From positions 18,397 through 82,396 of the forward strand of contig JANLZB010000056.1 in assembly GCA_031366005.1 (NCBI GenBank): a stretch of 64,000 nt of DNA, in the 5' to 3' direction. Source of the stretch: JANLUX01 sp031366005 (GTDB lineage: Bacteria > Bacteroidota > Bacteroidia > AKYH767-A > OLB10). This document shows positions 33,344 to 43,219 of this stretch, piece after piece; the first letter of the stretch is position 1, and each line of letters opens with the position of its first letter. The notes under the pieces are model-generated. The model searched no databases and was not told the origin of the DNA. It was given only the letters and a program-made list of their open reading frames with translations. The translations under genes were made by a program, and so were the position numbers.

Positions 33344-35542
33344 ATGTTAGTTGCTGAGAAGAGTACATTGCAGGAAACCTTGAATAAATATTTTGGTTAT
33401 GAATCTTTTAAAGGTGACCAGGAAGCCATCATCCGCAATGTGTTAGATGGAAAAGACACTTTTGTAATTATGCCCACCGGAGGCGGAAAAAGCATGTGCT
33501 ACCAGTTGCCTGCTTTAATGAGTAAAGGCACTGCGGTAATTATTTCACCATTAATTGCACTGATGAAAAACCAGGTAGATGCCATACGTGGTTTTAACAC
33601 CGATGATGGCATTGCTCATTTCATGAATTCATCACTCACTAAAAATGAAATAGCTACTGTTAGAAAAGATATTAAAGCGGGAAAAACAAAACTTTTATAT
33701 GTAGCTCCTGAATCACTCACCAAAGATGAGAACGTTAAGTTTTTAAAAGATGTTGACATTTCATTTTTTGCAATTGATGAAGCACATTGTATTTCTGAGT
33801 GGGGACATGATTTCCGTCCTGAGTATCGGAGACTACGTCCTATTATTGAACAGATTGGACAGGTGCCAATCATTGCATTAACTGCTACAGCAACAGAAAA
33901 AGTACAAGCTGATATCCAGAAGAATCTGGGTATGATGCAAGCCAGTTTATTTAAGGCTTCTTTTAACCGTCCTAATTTATATTATGAAATACGCCCGAAG
34001 ATCAATGTAATTAAAGAGATCATTAAATATGTGAAGCAACATCCCGGCAAAACCGGAATTATTTATTGCCTTAGCCGTAAAAAAGTGGAAGAAGTTGCAA
34101 GCACACTTGTGGTAAATGGTATTCGTGCACTTCCTTATCATGCCGGATTGGATGCAGGAACGCGAGTTCTTCACCAGGATAAATTTTTGATGGAAGAAGC
34201 TGAAGTAATTGTAGCAACCATTGCATTCGGAATGGGTATTGATAAACCGGATGTGCGTTTTGTTATTCACCATGACATTCCAAAAAGCCTGGAAGGTTAT
34301 TACCAGGAAACCGGTCGTGCCGGACGAGATGGACGTGAAGGCAGATGTTGTGTTTTTTACAGCTATAAAGACATTGAGAAGCTGGAGAAATTCATGAAAG
34401 GCAAACCGGTGGCAGAGCAGGAAATTGGCAAGCAGCTTTTATTAGATACAGTTGGTTATGCTGAAACATCCGTTTGCCGCAGAAGAGTTTTGTTACATTA
34501 TTTTGGTGAGAAGTATGATCAGGATAATTGCGGAAGTTGTGATAATTGTCTGCATCCAAAACAAATGATTGAAGCGCAGGATGAAGTTGCATTAATGCTG
34601 GAGACAGTACTTGCAGTTAAAGAAAAACATCAGTCGGATCATGTAATAAATGTAATGATTGGTAAAGGGGATACTCCTGTTAAAACCTATAAGCATGATC
34701 AATTAGAAGTATTTGGTGAAGGTGGTGAGCATGATGAACGCTATTGGACTGCTTTGATTCGCCAGACGTTGCTTGCCGGATTATTAAATAAGGATATTGA
34801 TAATTATGGTTTGCTTAAATTAACCGAGGAAGGCAAGAAATTTATTAAAAATCCAACCAGCTTTAAGATTGCGCTCGACACCAATTTTGAAGGAACAGAA
34901 ACTGATGATGATGATGAGTTTGCTGCCGGTGGCGGTGGAGGCGGTGCCGCAGATGAAGAGTTGTTTGCAATGTTAAAGGATCTTGTAAAACAAGTTGCAA
35001 AGCAAAAGAATTTACCTCCTTATGTAATTTTTCAGGAGCCTTCGCTTGACGAAATGGCAACTAATTATCCAATCACATTGGAAGAACTGAAAAATATTTC
35101 GGGTGTTGGATCTGGTAAAGCATCAAAATTTGGACAGCCCTTTGTTGATCTCATAAAAAAATATGTAGATGAAAATGAGATTGAGCGTCCGATGGATCTC
35201 GTGATAAAAAGTGTGGTTAACAAGAGTGGATTAAAAGTTTATTTCATTCAAAATATTGACCGCAAGATTTCTCTTCAGGATATGGGAAAAGCAAAAGGCT
35301 TGACATTGAAAGAAATAATTGGTGAGTTGGAAACCATTGTTTCGTCCGGTACCCGCATTGACATTAATTATTATATCAATGAAGTGATTGACCAGGATCG
35401 CCAGGAGGAAGTGTTTGATTATTTCCGTTCTGCTAAATCAGATTCAGTGGAAGAGGCTTTGCAGGAATTAGGTGAAGATGAGTATAGCGAAGAAGACATC
35501 CGACTGATGCGTATCAAATTCATGAGCGAAGTAGGAAACTAG
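33344..35542 (+). CDS. recQ: ATP-dependent DNA helicase RecQ
   Basis: 732 aa. The SF2 helicase core has Walker A MPTGGGKSMCYQLPAL, DEAH in FAIDEAHCISEWGHDFRPEY and motif VI ETGRAGRDGREG. The RecQ zinc site follows with Cys residues in CRRRVLL and CGSCDNC. The RQC winged helix (about 400-505) leads to an unusual acidic plus poly-Gly linker (about 520-537: DDDDEF then six Gly). An HRDC domain comes next (about 540-620, LPPYVIFQEPSLDEM) and an extra ~110-residue C-terminal helical domain. It unwinds forks and recombination intermediates. Confidence 0.95.
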   Translation: MLVAEKSTLQETLNKYFGYESFKGDQEAIIRNVLDGKDTFVIMPTGGGKSMCYQLPALMSKGTAVIISPLIALMKNQVDAIRGFNTDDGIAHFMNSSLTKNEIATVRKDIKAGKTKLLYVAPESLTKDENVKFLKDVDISFFAIDEAHCISEWGHDFRPEYRRLRPIIEQIGQVPIIALTATATEKVQADIQKNLGMMQASLFKASFNRPNLYYEIRPKINVIKEIIKYVKQHPGKTGIIYCLSRKKVEEVASTLVVNGIRALPYHAGLDAGTRVLHQDKFLMEEAEVIVATIAFGMGIDKPDVRFVIHHDIPKSLEGYYQETGRAGRDGREGRCCVFYSYKDIEKLEKFMKGKPVAEQEIGKQLLLDTVGYAETSVCRRRVLLHYFGEKYDQDNCGSCDNCLHPKQMIEAQDEVALMLETVLAVKEKHQSDHVINVMIGKGDTPVKTYKHDQLEVFGEGGEHDERYWTALIRQTLLAGLLNKDIDNYGLLKLTEEGKKFIKNPTSFKIALDTNFEGTETDDDDEFAAGGGGGGAADEELFAMLKDLVKQVAKQKNLPPYVIFQEPSLDEMATNYPITLEELKNISGVGSGKASKFGQPFVDLIKKYVDENEIERPMDLVIKSVVNKSGLKVYFIQNIDRKISLQDMGKAKGLTLKEIIGELETIVSSGTRIDINYYINEVIDQDRQEEVFDYFRSAKSDSVEEALQELGEDEYSEEDIRLMRIKFMSEVGN

Positions 35543-35567
35543 AAAAGTGCTGGCAGTCGGCACTTTT
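35543..35567. terminator. GGCAGTC-type hairpin after recQ
   Basis: Arms AAAAGTGC and GCACTTTT (8 bp) around a 9-nt loop holding GGCAGTCG. A second GGCAGTC unit follows to about 35580. It combines a terminator form with the heptamer repeat type seen at 9752-9813. Confidence 0.55.
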
Positions 35568-35672
35568 CAGTCGGCAGTCAGTTCCTCAATTAACAAGTAT
35601 CTTTTACATTTTCCAATTGAAATTTTTGTGTTGTTTACCTATTCGGACATTCGTACAAATTCGTATTCGTAG

Positions 35673-36185
35673 ATGACAGCATTTATTACTGTTATTGAAA
35701 AATTTAAATCCAAAGGAGAAAAAACAGGTTGGACGTATATTATAATTCCTGCTGATGTTGTTCAATCAATTAAACCCAACACTAAAAAATCATTTCGTGT
35801 AAAAGGCAAGCTTGATAATTATGTCTTCAGCGGAGTAAATATTTTACCAATGGGCGAGGGAGAATTTATCATGCCGTTGAATGCAGCAATGAGAAAAGAA
35901 ATTGCTAAACGGGTAGGAGCGATGTTAAATGTTCAGATTGAATTTGATAAATCAACTTATCAGATGAACAACTTATTTATTGAATGCCTGAATGATGAAC
36001 CTGAAGCATTAAAATTCTTTAACACTTTAACAGGATCACACCAGCGTTATTTTTCCAAATGGATTGATGCTGCAAAAACAGATGAGACAAAAGCAAAACG
36101 AATTGCTCAATCCATTAATGGATTTTTAAAGAAACAGAATTATTCAGAGATGATGCGTTCCAATAAAAAAATTTTTAACTTGTAA
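35673..36185 (+). CDS. DUF1905 / YdeI-OmpD-associated family protein
   Basis: 170 aa. The N-terminal half is a small beta-barrel-like DUF1905 domain (about 5-90, TGWTYIIIPADVVQSIKPN, SFRVKGKLDNYVFSGVNILP). The C-terminal part is the YdeI/OmpD-associated helical region (about 110-165: ALKFFNTLTGSHQRYFSKWI, ETKAKRIAQSINGF). No catalytic role is established. Cytoplasmic. It starts 130 bp after recQ beyond a hairpin, so it is probably a separate unit. Confidence 0.85.
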   Translation: MTAFITVIEKFKSKGEKTGWTYIIIPADVVQSIKPNTKKSFRVKGKLDNYVFSGVNILPMGEGEFIMPLNAAMRKEIAKRVGAMLNVQIEFDKSTYQMNNLFIECLNDEPEALKFFNTLTGSHQRYFSKWIDAAKTDETKAKRIAQSINGFLKKQNYSEMMRSNKKIFNL

Positions 36186-36246
36186 CTACAATAGTTGTTG
36201 CATGTCTTAATCTTATAAATCCAATTAACTATTTTATGAATTAACG

Positions 36247-36254
36247 TAACTTTG
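36247..36254 (+). promoter_or_regulatory. -7 element TAACTTTG
   Basis: TAnnTTTG match 20 nt before the ATG of the BNR-repeat T9SS gene. Confidence 0.45.
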
Positions 36255-36274
36255 AACTTATACACAGAAACAAA

Positions 36275-38950
36275 ATGAAAATTTATAAATTAATTATCGT
36301 ATTTTATTTTTTGCAAGGATTAAGCTTTGTACATGCACAAAAATTTTTATCACGTACATCTGATCAGCCGCTTACTTTTAAAGAAATGCAATTGCAATTT
36401 GATCAATGGAAAAAGTCAGTTGATTTCAAGACTGAAAAGAACTGGAAATATTTTAAACGTTGGGAAATGGATATGCAGATGCATACAGATGCAAAGGGTA
36501 ATCCGGTAAATCCTGAAATTTATATTGATGCTGTTACTAAAGTTGCGAATGAAAAGAAGGTTGATAAATCATCACATTTTAATATTGGTGCATGGACACC
36601 AACTGGCCCTAATGTATTGCCGGGAAACCTTACCGGATATATGGAGAATGGAATTGGTCGCATCAATTGTATTGCATTTCATCCTACTGATGCCAACACT
36701 TATTTTATTGGCGTTGCTCAGGGTGGCGTGTGGAAAACAACTAACAGCGGACAAACCTGGATTCCGCTAACAGATAATCTTCCTATAACGCGTGTGAGTG
36801 ATATTACAATTGATCCTGTTGATCCCAACACTATGTATATATCACTATGCGATTTTGAATACATTGGTGTAGCTTTAAATCTTAATGGAAGAAAAAGAAA
36901 TACGCACTATGGTTTAGGAGTATATAAAACCACTGATGGTGGCAACAGCTGGCAACCGACAGGATTGAGTTTTCAGCTCACTGATGGTGATGCATCTTTA
37001 ATACGCAAAGTGATTGTGCATCCTGTTAATAATAGTCAGGTTGTTGCCTGTGGTGCAAATGGGATGTATAAGAGTAATGATGGTGGTGCAACCTGGAATC
37101 ATGTGTTGGATTCTTTGTTTTGGGATATGCTGCAGGATCCTGTTAATCCAAACATTCTTTATGCCGCTACAGGATGGGTGCTAAATTCAAATGATGGTTA
37201 TGCTGCTATTTATAAATCAACTGATTTTGGTGATACATGGACTATGTTGAATACCGGAATTCCTGGCACCGGTTCAGTGCAACGTGTAAAGCTTGCCATT
37301 GCACCAAGTGATAATAATTATGTTTATGCAATCACAGTGGATGTTGATCAGGGCATGTATGGTATTTATAAAACCACAGATGCAGGTGTGAACTGGCAAT
37401 TTATTAATCCGGGTGTAAATGTGCTGAATAATTTTGATGGTACTTTCTCAGGCGGACAAGGGAACTACGATCTTGGCTTTAGTGTGAATGGACAGAACCG
37501 CGATATAGTTTATGTTGGTGGTATAAATATATGGGCCTCAACTGACGGAGCTAATACTTTTAATCCTGTTAGCCATTGGACTACCGGTTACGGACCAACA
37601 TTGCATGGAGATATTCATTTTATTGAGCGGCAGCCCCTCACAGGTAATTTGTTTGTTTGTAATGATGGAGGACTTTACAGAACATCAATGATCATCAGCC
37701 AGACCTGGAACGATGCTTTAAACGGAACATCATGGCCTACTCAATGGACCAATCTCTGTGACGGATTACAGATATCCTCTTTTTACAGATTATCAAGCTC
37801 ACGAAATTTAACAGGCAGATTAGTTGCCGGTGCACAGGATAATGCAACATTCTATTATGATAACGGAGTATGGAATACCATTTTTGGTGGTGATGGAATG
37901 GATAACTATCTTGATCCTTTGGATGACAATATAATTATTGGATCAAGCCAGTATGGAAATTTTTATTATTCCAATGATGATGGCGTTTCATCTTCCGGAT
38001 TAAGTCCTAATATAAATGGAGAAGTTGCAGAGTGGACCTCACCCATTGTTGCTGATTATAATAATCCAGGAACTTTGTACGCGGGTTTTTCCAATGTATC
38101 TAAATCAACTGACAATGGATTTAACTGGAATGTGATTTCAAATTTCCCGGTGCAGGGAATTGCTGATAATGAAATTTCTGCACTTGCTATTGCTCATTCA
38201 AACAGTAATGTTATTTATGCTGCCAAAAGAGTTCGGTATGAATACAGTGTGCCTGGAAGTATGCATGTTACCACCAATGGTGGCGCAAACTGGACAGATG
38301 TTACCGCAGGATTGCCTGATTCGTTATACTTTACAAGTGTAAACGTAAGCGAGACAGATGCAAATACTGCTTATGTAAGTATGGCGCAATTCAGTGCAGG
38401 AGATAAAGTTTTTAAAACAACAAATGCAGGAGCCACATGGCAGAATATCAGTTTTAATTTACCGAATATTCCTGTTAACTGTGTGAAAAGTATTCCTGGT
38501 TCAAATAAAATAATTGCCGCTACTGATATTGGTGTTTATATTCTTGACAGTGCATCCGCTGTTTGGACGAATACAAGTATTGGTTTGCCCAATGTAATTG
38601 TACAGGATATTGAATTTAATGTAGCGCTTAATAAAATTTATGTGTGCACTTTTGGTAGAGGGATATGGGAAACTGAAATCAGTGCTATTACAGATCTATC
38701 TCCAAAATCAAATGCTCAACTCAATATTGAATTGTTTCCTACACTGAACAATGGCTCATTTACAATTAAAAATACCGGTATCGGATTATTAAATTTTAAT
38801 TTAGTTGATATAACAGGAAGATTGGTTTACACTACTGTTTTAATCGGAGCAAACAGTTATAAACTCGATTTGGATTTACCTTCAGGATTGTATTTTGCAA
38901 AAATAAAAGGCAACAATTTTACTGGTGTTAAAACTTTTATTGTTCAATAG
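36275..38950 (+). CDS. Secreted BNR/sortilin-like beta-propeller protein with T9SS domain
   Basis: 891 aa. A signal peptide (about 1-22, VHAQ) is followed by many Asp-box/BNR repeats spread over about 100-800, such as GGVWKTTNSGQTW, GVYKTTDGGNSW, GMYKSNDGGATW, AIYKSTDFGDTW and GIYKTTDAGVNW. They form one or two large propellers of the sortilin/VPS10 or glycosidase type. A T9SS sorting domain (about 815-891, LFPTLNNGSFTI ... LPSGLYFAKIKG) ends it. Such proteins are surface-attached or released; enzymatic residues of sialidases are not evident. Confidence 0.85.
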   Translation: MKIYKLIIVFYFLQGLSFVHAQKFLSRTSDQPLTFKEMQLQFDQWKKSVDFKTEKNWKYFKRWEMDMQMHTDAKGNPVNPEIYIDAVTKVANEKKVDKSSHFNIGAWTPTGPNVLPGNLTGYMENGIGRINCIAFHPTDANTYFIGVAQGGVWKTTNSGQTWIPLTDNLPITRVSDITIDPVDPNTMYISLCDFEYIGVALNLNGRKRNTHYGLGVYKTTDGGNSWQPTGLSFQLTDGDASLIRKVIVHPVNNSQVVACGANGMYKSNDGGATWNHVLDSLFWDMLQDPVNPNILYAATGWVLNSNDGYAAIYKSTDFGDTWTMLNTGIPGTGSVQRVKLAIAPSDNNYVYAITVDVDQGMYGIYKTTDAGVNWQFINPGVNVLNNFDGTFSGGQGNYDLGFSVNGQNRDIVYVGGINIWASTDGANTFNPVSHWTTGYGPTLHGDIHFIERQPLTGNLFVCNDGGLYRTSMIISQTWNDALNGTSWPTQWTNLCDGLQISSFYRLSSSRNLTGRLVAGAQDNATFYYDNGVWNTIFGGDGMDNYLDPLDDNIIIGSSQYGNFYYSNDDGVSSSGLSPNINGEVAEWTSPIVADYNNPGTLYAGFSNVSKSTDNGFNWNVISNFPVQGIADNEISALAIAHSNSNVIYAAKRVRYEYSVPGSMHVTTNGGANWTDVTAGLPDSLYFTSVNVSETDANTAYVSMAQFSAGDKVFKTTNAGATWQNISFNLPNIPVNCVKSIPGSNKIIAATDIGVYILDSASAVWTNTSIGLPNVIVQDIEFNVALNKIYVCTFGRGIWETEISAITDLSPKSNAQLNIELFPTLNNGSFTIKNTGIGLLNFNLVDITGRLVYTTVLIGANSYKLDLDLPSGLYFAKIKGNNFTGVKTFIVQ

Positions 38951-38977
38951 TTAAATTGTTTTTCTAAAGCAATTTAA
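38951..38977. terminator. Bidirectional hairpin between convergent T9SS genes
   Basis: 12-bp arms (38951-38962 and 38966-38977, one G-U pair) with a 3-nt loop. The stem is AT-rich and followed by A/T runs on both sides. Confidence 0.5.
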
Positions 38978-39027
38978 AAATATTCTTGATAAAAATTTTG
39001 TGATATTATTTTAGAAAGTTTTCTGCA

Positions 39028-40692
39028 TTACAACTTCATGAGTTTTTTTAAATACGAATGATCTTCTGTTTGCATTCGTAAAAAGAAAACTCCATTGCCC
39101 ATTCTGCTGAAAGGAGGATAAAACTTTACTTCATTGATGCTGTATCCGCGAAGGTTGTATTCATGCGAGTAGCAAATCTGTCCCAGTATATCTGTCAATT
39201 CAATTTTTAAAACCTGTTGGCTGTCATTTACAATTTGAATTGTAACTGGCTCAGTATTGACAATAGGATTTGGAAAAACATTAAAAATATTATCATAATG
39301 ATGATAGTTAGTGGTGACCAATAAATTCGCATTGCCAAAATTTGGAATTCCATATCCCAAAAAATTATCAGGATTATTATACTGTGATGCACTTCTTTTT
39401 ATTGCCTCTATCATTTCCATATTGGTTTTATTAGGCCATGCCTGCCATAAACAAGCAGCAGCACCAGCCATCACAGGGCTCGAGAAAGAAGTTCCATTAC
39501 CAGGTTGAGAGGTTGATCCTCCAGGAGTAAATACATAAGTGCCTTGTCCCTGATCAGCCACATCAGGTTTGATTCTTCCATCAGCTGTGGGACCAGTACT
39601 GCTGAAGCCGGCATAATTTCCCTGTGCATCCACTGCACCAATGCTCAGTACGCTGTCTCCATCCGCTGGAGCTCCGATATATTGCCATGATGAACCACCG
39701 GAGTTGCCCGCACTGTTCACCACTAAAATACCTTTGCTTGCAGCCATATCAGCAGCAATGGTACATGGAGCAGTGTTGCCATCCATATCAGCATAAGTAT
39801 GATTTTGTGCCGGATCATCAAAATCAGTATAACCTAATGAAGAATTAATTACATCAGCTCCCACACTATCAGCAAATTCGGCAGCCGATGCCCAGTTATA
39901 TTCTTCAATAATATATTCAGTTGCTGCTTCTTCTGAACGAAGCAACCAGTAATTGGCTTTAGGAGCTGTTCCAACCAAATCTCCCGGAACATTTGCAGCC
40001 ATGCAACTAAGCACTGCTGCGCCATGATAATAATCATCATAAACATTTAGCTCATGATCAACAAAATCCCAGGTGCCTAATATTTGATTATTGGCACGCA
40101 GACTATCAAAGCAAGGCATAATATCCGCATCCTGAAAACCTGCATCAATCACAGCAATCGTCATTCCCTGCCCCGTAAAACCCAGATCATGTAATGTATT
40201 TATGTTTATCATGGTTGCCTGATTAGTGCCATTGCCATAATTAATACTCATCGTACGTTGTGCAGTTATAGCAGGTGTCTGCAAAGGTTCAATCATCTCC
40301 TCACCAAATTTATTATGCGATGAATTGTTGAAAGCCAACCGCCCGACATTGGTTGTTGATTGAACATAAGGAAACATACTAATTGCTGTGAGGACAGCAG
40401 GATTATTAGTTTGAATAGTAACTGAGTTAAACCACTTGCTTCTGTTGAGCACAGTAGCTCCCGCATTTATTACACCTTGTATGTAAGTATCATTTACCGG
40501 TATGTCAGTAAGATCAACGGCAATGTTTTGATTGATTCTCCGGTCAATTGCTTTTTGAGAAAGAAAAGCCTGTGGATTAGAAATTGAATAAGGTGAATTT
40601 GCTTTGTCAGTAAAACGGACCACGTATTTATCCTGTGCCTGAGAAATTAGTGATAAAAATAAAAATGCAATGAGTAGTAATTGTTTTGTCAT
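39028..40692 (-). CDS. Secreted subtilisin-family (S8) serine protease with T9SS domain
   Basis: 554 aa. Signal peptide (about 1-19, ISQAQ), a propeptide-like region to about 150, then the S8 domain with a complete triad: Asp in TIAVIDAGFQDAD, His in YYHGAAVLSCMAANV, oxyanion Asn in VNSAGNSGG and Ser in GTSFSSPVMAGAAACLW. A T9SS sorting domain closes it (about 470-554, VFPNPIVNTEPV ... GVFFLRMQT). Secreted protease. Its ATG overlaps the TGA of the lipoprotein gene upstream (ATGA), so the two are co-translated. It contrasts with the protease at 1-3354, which lacks the usual His and the sorting domain. Confidence 0.92.
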   Translation of the reverse strand: MTKQLLLIAFLFLSLISQAQDKYVVRFTDKANSPYSISNPQAFLSQKAIDRRINQNIAVDLTDIPVNDTYIQGVINAGATVLNRSKWFNSVTIQTNNPAVLTAISMFPYVQSTTNVGRLAFNNSSHNKFGEEMIEPLQTPAITAQRTMSINYGNGTNQATMININTLHDLGFTGQGMTIAVIDAGFQDADIMPCFDSLRANNQILGTWDFVDHELNVYDDYYHGAAVLSCMAANVPGDLVGTAPKANYWLLRSEEAATEYIIEEYNWASAAEFADSVGADVINSSLGYTDFDDPAQNHTYADMDGNTAPCTIAADMAASKGILVVNSAGNSGGSSWQYIGAPADGDSVLSIGAVDAQGNYAGFSSTGPTADGRIKPDVADQGQGTYVFTPGGSTSQPGNGTSFSSPVMAGAAACLWQAWPNKTNMEMIEAIKRSASQYNNPDNFLGYGIPNFGNANLLVTTNYHHYDNIFNVFPNPIVNTEPVTIQIVNDSQQVLKIELTDILGQICYSHEYNLRGYSINEVKFYPPFSRMGNGVFFLRMQTEDHSYLKKLMKL

Positions 40693-41369
40693 GGAGTATA
40701 ACTCGTTAATGTTTCTTTGTAAATATACCCGCTTTTCACTGTTTGCAGGTTAAAGTCTATCTCTTGTTTTACATTTTCCTTATAAATCATTCCCACACCT
40801 GCTGCATATTGTTCTGTAAAATAGCGGTGTTCAATTAAATTATCTTCTTCGTCCTGCAACACTGTAAGTACTGAATCATAGCTGACATTGTTTAACATCA
40901 TAGCACTGTTTACATCTGTATATTTATATTCCAGTGCATCATTCGTATTCAATGCATTTCCATTCCAGTGTATATCCTGTTTTACAGGAAAAACCAGTTT
41001 TACATATCGAACATTATCCTCATATCGTTCAGCACGGGTGTTTGTTAAAGTAGCTGACCAGACTTTAAATATATTCCATGCGGCATTTGATGAATCACGA
41101 ACAAAACGTACGATGCGTTGTGTCGGGCGATTTTCATTATCCATAAATGTGGAGTCAATCACCTCCTTAATTTGAAAATGATGAGTAGTGGTGGTCTGAT
41201 TAAATTCATCAGTAACTGTTGAATCCGCATCATAAATCAAAACACGGCCCACATTCACAGGGAAATAATCATAACCTAAATAAAGCGGAGCCTGATCATA
41301 GTTCTTCTTGCAGGAAGCAATAAAAAAAGTTAACGCAACAATAATGACCAAATATTTAATTGTCTTCAT
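40689..41369 (-). CDS. Uncharacterised lipoprotein coupled to the S8 protease
   Basis: 226 aa from the ATG at 41369. A longer frame runs back into mnmA and is rejected because the 41369 start gives a clean lipoprotein signal (YLVIIVALTFFIASC). The mature part is beta-rich (GYDYFPVNVGRVLIYDADST, HHFQIKEVIDSTFMDNENRP), a pattern known from Bacteroidota lipoproteins of unknown function. Translation is coupled to the downstream protease by an ATGA overlap. It could be a chaperone, inhibitor or anchor for that protease; this is inference from context. Confidence 0.75.
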   Translation of the reverse strand: MKTIKYLVIIVALTFFIASCKKNYDQAPLYLGYDYFPVNVGRVLIYDADSTVTDEFNQTTTTHHFQIKEVIDSTFMDNENRPTQRIVRFVRDSSNAAWNIFKVWSATLTNTRAERYEDNVRYVKLVFPVKQDIHWNGNALNTNDALEYKYTDVNSAMMLNNVSYDSVLTVLQDEEDNLIEHRYFTEQYAAGVGMIYKENVKQEIDFNLQTVKSGYIYKETLTSYTP

Positions 41370-41412
41370 CTTAAAGAAATTTATATCTGTCATTATACGT
41401 GAAAAATATGTT

Positions 41413-42513
41413 TTAGTTGTTCCCTTTAATATCAATAAAACCACCACCAATCACATCGTCTCCTTCATAAAATACAGCACTTTGTCCGGGTGCCACACCT
41501 TTTACTTTATGATGAAAAACAATATGCATCCGATCACCATCCTGTTTTAAAGTGCTTAGTGTTCCAATGTCTTTATAACGGATTTTGGTAACCGCATCCA
41601 TAGAATTATCCAATGATGCATACTTCACCAGATTAATATTACGCACCCACATTTCCTGTTTCTGCAAATTTTCAATTGAACCCAATACAACAGTATTTGT
41701 CTGCGGTACAATTTCAGTTACATACAATGGTTCTCCTACGGCAATCTCCAAGCCCTTGCGTTGACCAATGGTATAAAACGGATATCCTTTATGGGTACCA
41801 AGAACAGTTCCTTCAGCATCAATAAAATTACCACCTGTTAATTTTTCTTCTAATCCTTCCACCCGGTTTTTAAGAAATGAGCGGTAATCATTATCAGGAA
41901 TAAAACATATTTCATAACTCTCACTTTTGTTAGCAAGCTCATGCAATCCCATATCATGCGCCATCTGGCGGATGGCAGATTTCTCAAATCCACCGATAGG
42001 AAAAATAGTGCGTGACAAACATTCCTGTGTTACTCCCCACAATACATAACTCTGATCTTTGTTTGCATCCAGCCCTTTTGAAATTACATAACGGCCGTTT
42101 TCTTCTCTCACCTTTGCATAATGACCGGTGGCAATCAAATCACAACCCAGCATAGCAGCACGTTTTAAAAGCGCTTCCCATTTTATATGAGTGTTGCACA
42201 TCACACATGGATTTGGTGTGCGGCCAGCAAGGTATTCATCCACAAAATTGTCTATCACATAATCACCAAACTCCTGACGGATGTCAAGGATATAATGTGG
42301 AAATCCATAACGCACTGCAATGCTTCTTGCATCATTAATACTATCGAGGCTGCAACAACCGGTTTCTTTTTTGTTTCCACCAACACCTGCATAATCCCAT
42401 GTTTTCATAGTAATGCCAATCACCTCATAGCCTTGTTCATGCAATAAAATACTTGCAACGGAACTGTCAATCCCTCCGCTCATTGCTACCAAAACACGAC
42501 CTTTTTTACTCAC
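41413..42513 (-). CDS. mnmA: tRNA-specific 2-thiouridylase
   Basis: 366 aa. The PP-loop is AMSGGIDSSVASILL. The first catalytic Cys is in GRTPNPCVMCNTHIKW and the second in ESYEICFIPDNDYRSF; TGHYAK and FYTIGQRKGLEI are also family-specific. It puts sulfur on U34 of Lys, Glu and Gln tRNAs. The start at 42513 is the first ATG. The downstream lipoprotein gene begins 44 bp after its stop. Confidence 0.96.
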   Translation of the reverse strand: MSKKGRVLVAMSGGIDSSVASILLHEQGYEVIGITMKTWDYAGVGGNKKETGCCSLDSINDARSIAVRYGFPHYILDIRQEFGDYVIDNFVDEYLAGRTPNPCVMCNTHIKWEALLKRAAMLGCDLIATGHYAKVREENGRYVISKGLDANKDQSYVLWGVTQECLSRTIFPIGGFEKSAIRQMAHDMGLHELANKSESYEICFIPDNDYRSFLKNRVEGLEEKLTGGNFIDAEGTVLGTHKGYPFYTIGQRKGLEIAVGEPLYVTEIVPQTNTVVLGSIENLQKQEMWVRNINLVKYASLDNSMDAVTKIRYKDIGTLSTLKQDGDRMHIVFHHKVKGVAPGQSAVFYEGDDVIGGGFIDIKGNN

Positions 42514-42616
42514 TTTTTTACTTAATTTTAAGAGACAACAAAGTACGGAAAAATAAACACACCCGCCTCTTAAATAATACTTATCTAAATTTTACATTTA
42601 CAAAAAAAATAAAGTT

Positions 42617-43150
42617 ATGATTGATGAAAAACTTCGTTATCCAATAGGAAAATTCAAAACACCTGATTCGGTTTCTGAGTCAGATATTTCAGGTTATAGT
42701 GATGTAATTGAAAAATTGCCGGAGCGTTTAATAAAAGAAGTGAAGTCACTTGATGAATCTCAGTTAGATACTCCTTACCGGGATGAGGGCTGGACGGTAA
42801 GACAAGTGGTGCATCATGTAGCAGATAGTCACATGAATGCTTACATCCGTTTTAAGTTAGCGCTCACTGAAGACACACCAACTATTAAACCGTATCTCGA
42901 AGCACGATGGGCTGAATTAGCTGACAGCAAAGCTCCGGTTAGTTTATCATTGCCAATTATTGAAGGAGTGCATAAACGATGGATTATCATAATGCGAAAT
43001 ATGAAATCTGAAGACTTTGAAAGAAAACTTTTCCATCCTGAACATAATAAAGAATTGATTTTAAAAAATGTTGCTGCACTTTATGCATGGCATTGCAATC
43101 ATCATCTCTCACATATTACTGAGTTGAAGAAACGCAAAGAATGGAAATGA
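42617..43150 (+). CDS. DinB-family YfiT-like putative metal-dependent transferase
   Basis: 177 aa. A four-helix DinB fold with three metal-ligand His positions: WTVRQVVHHVADSHMNAYIR and WHCNHHLSHITELKKRK. It opens RYPIGKFKTPDSV, as in YfiT/BstA bacillithiol S-transferases; this subgroup conjugates or hydrolyses thiol-linked substrates. Full length. It diverges from mnmA and stands alone. Confidence 0.88.
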   Translation: MIDEKLRYPIGKFKTPDSVSESDISGYSDVIEKLPERLIKEVKSLDESQLDTPYRDEGWTVRQVVHHVADSHMNAYIRFKLALTEDTPTIKPYLEARWAELADSKAPVSLSLPIIEGVHKRWIIIMRNMKSEDFERKLFHPEHNKELILKNVAALYAWHCNHHLSHITELKKRKEWK

Positions 43151-43219
43151 TTTTATTAATCTAAAAAACAACTAGAAATATTATATGTTGCTGATTGAAG
43201 TTGGCCCTGAGAATTTTAT

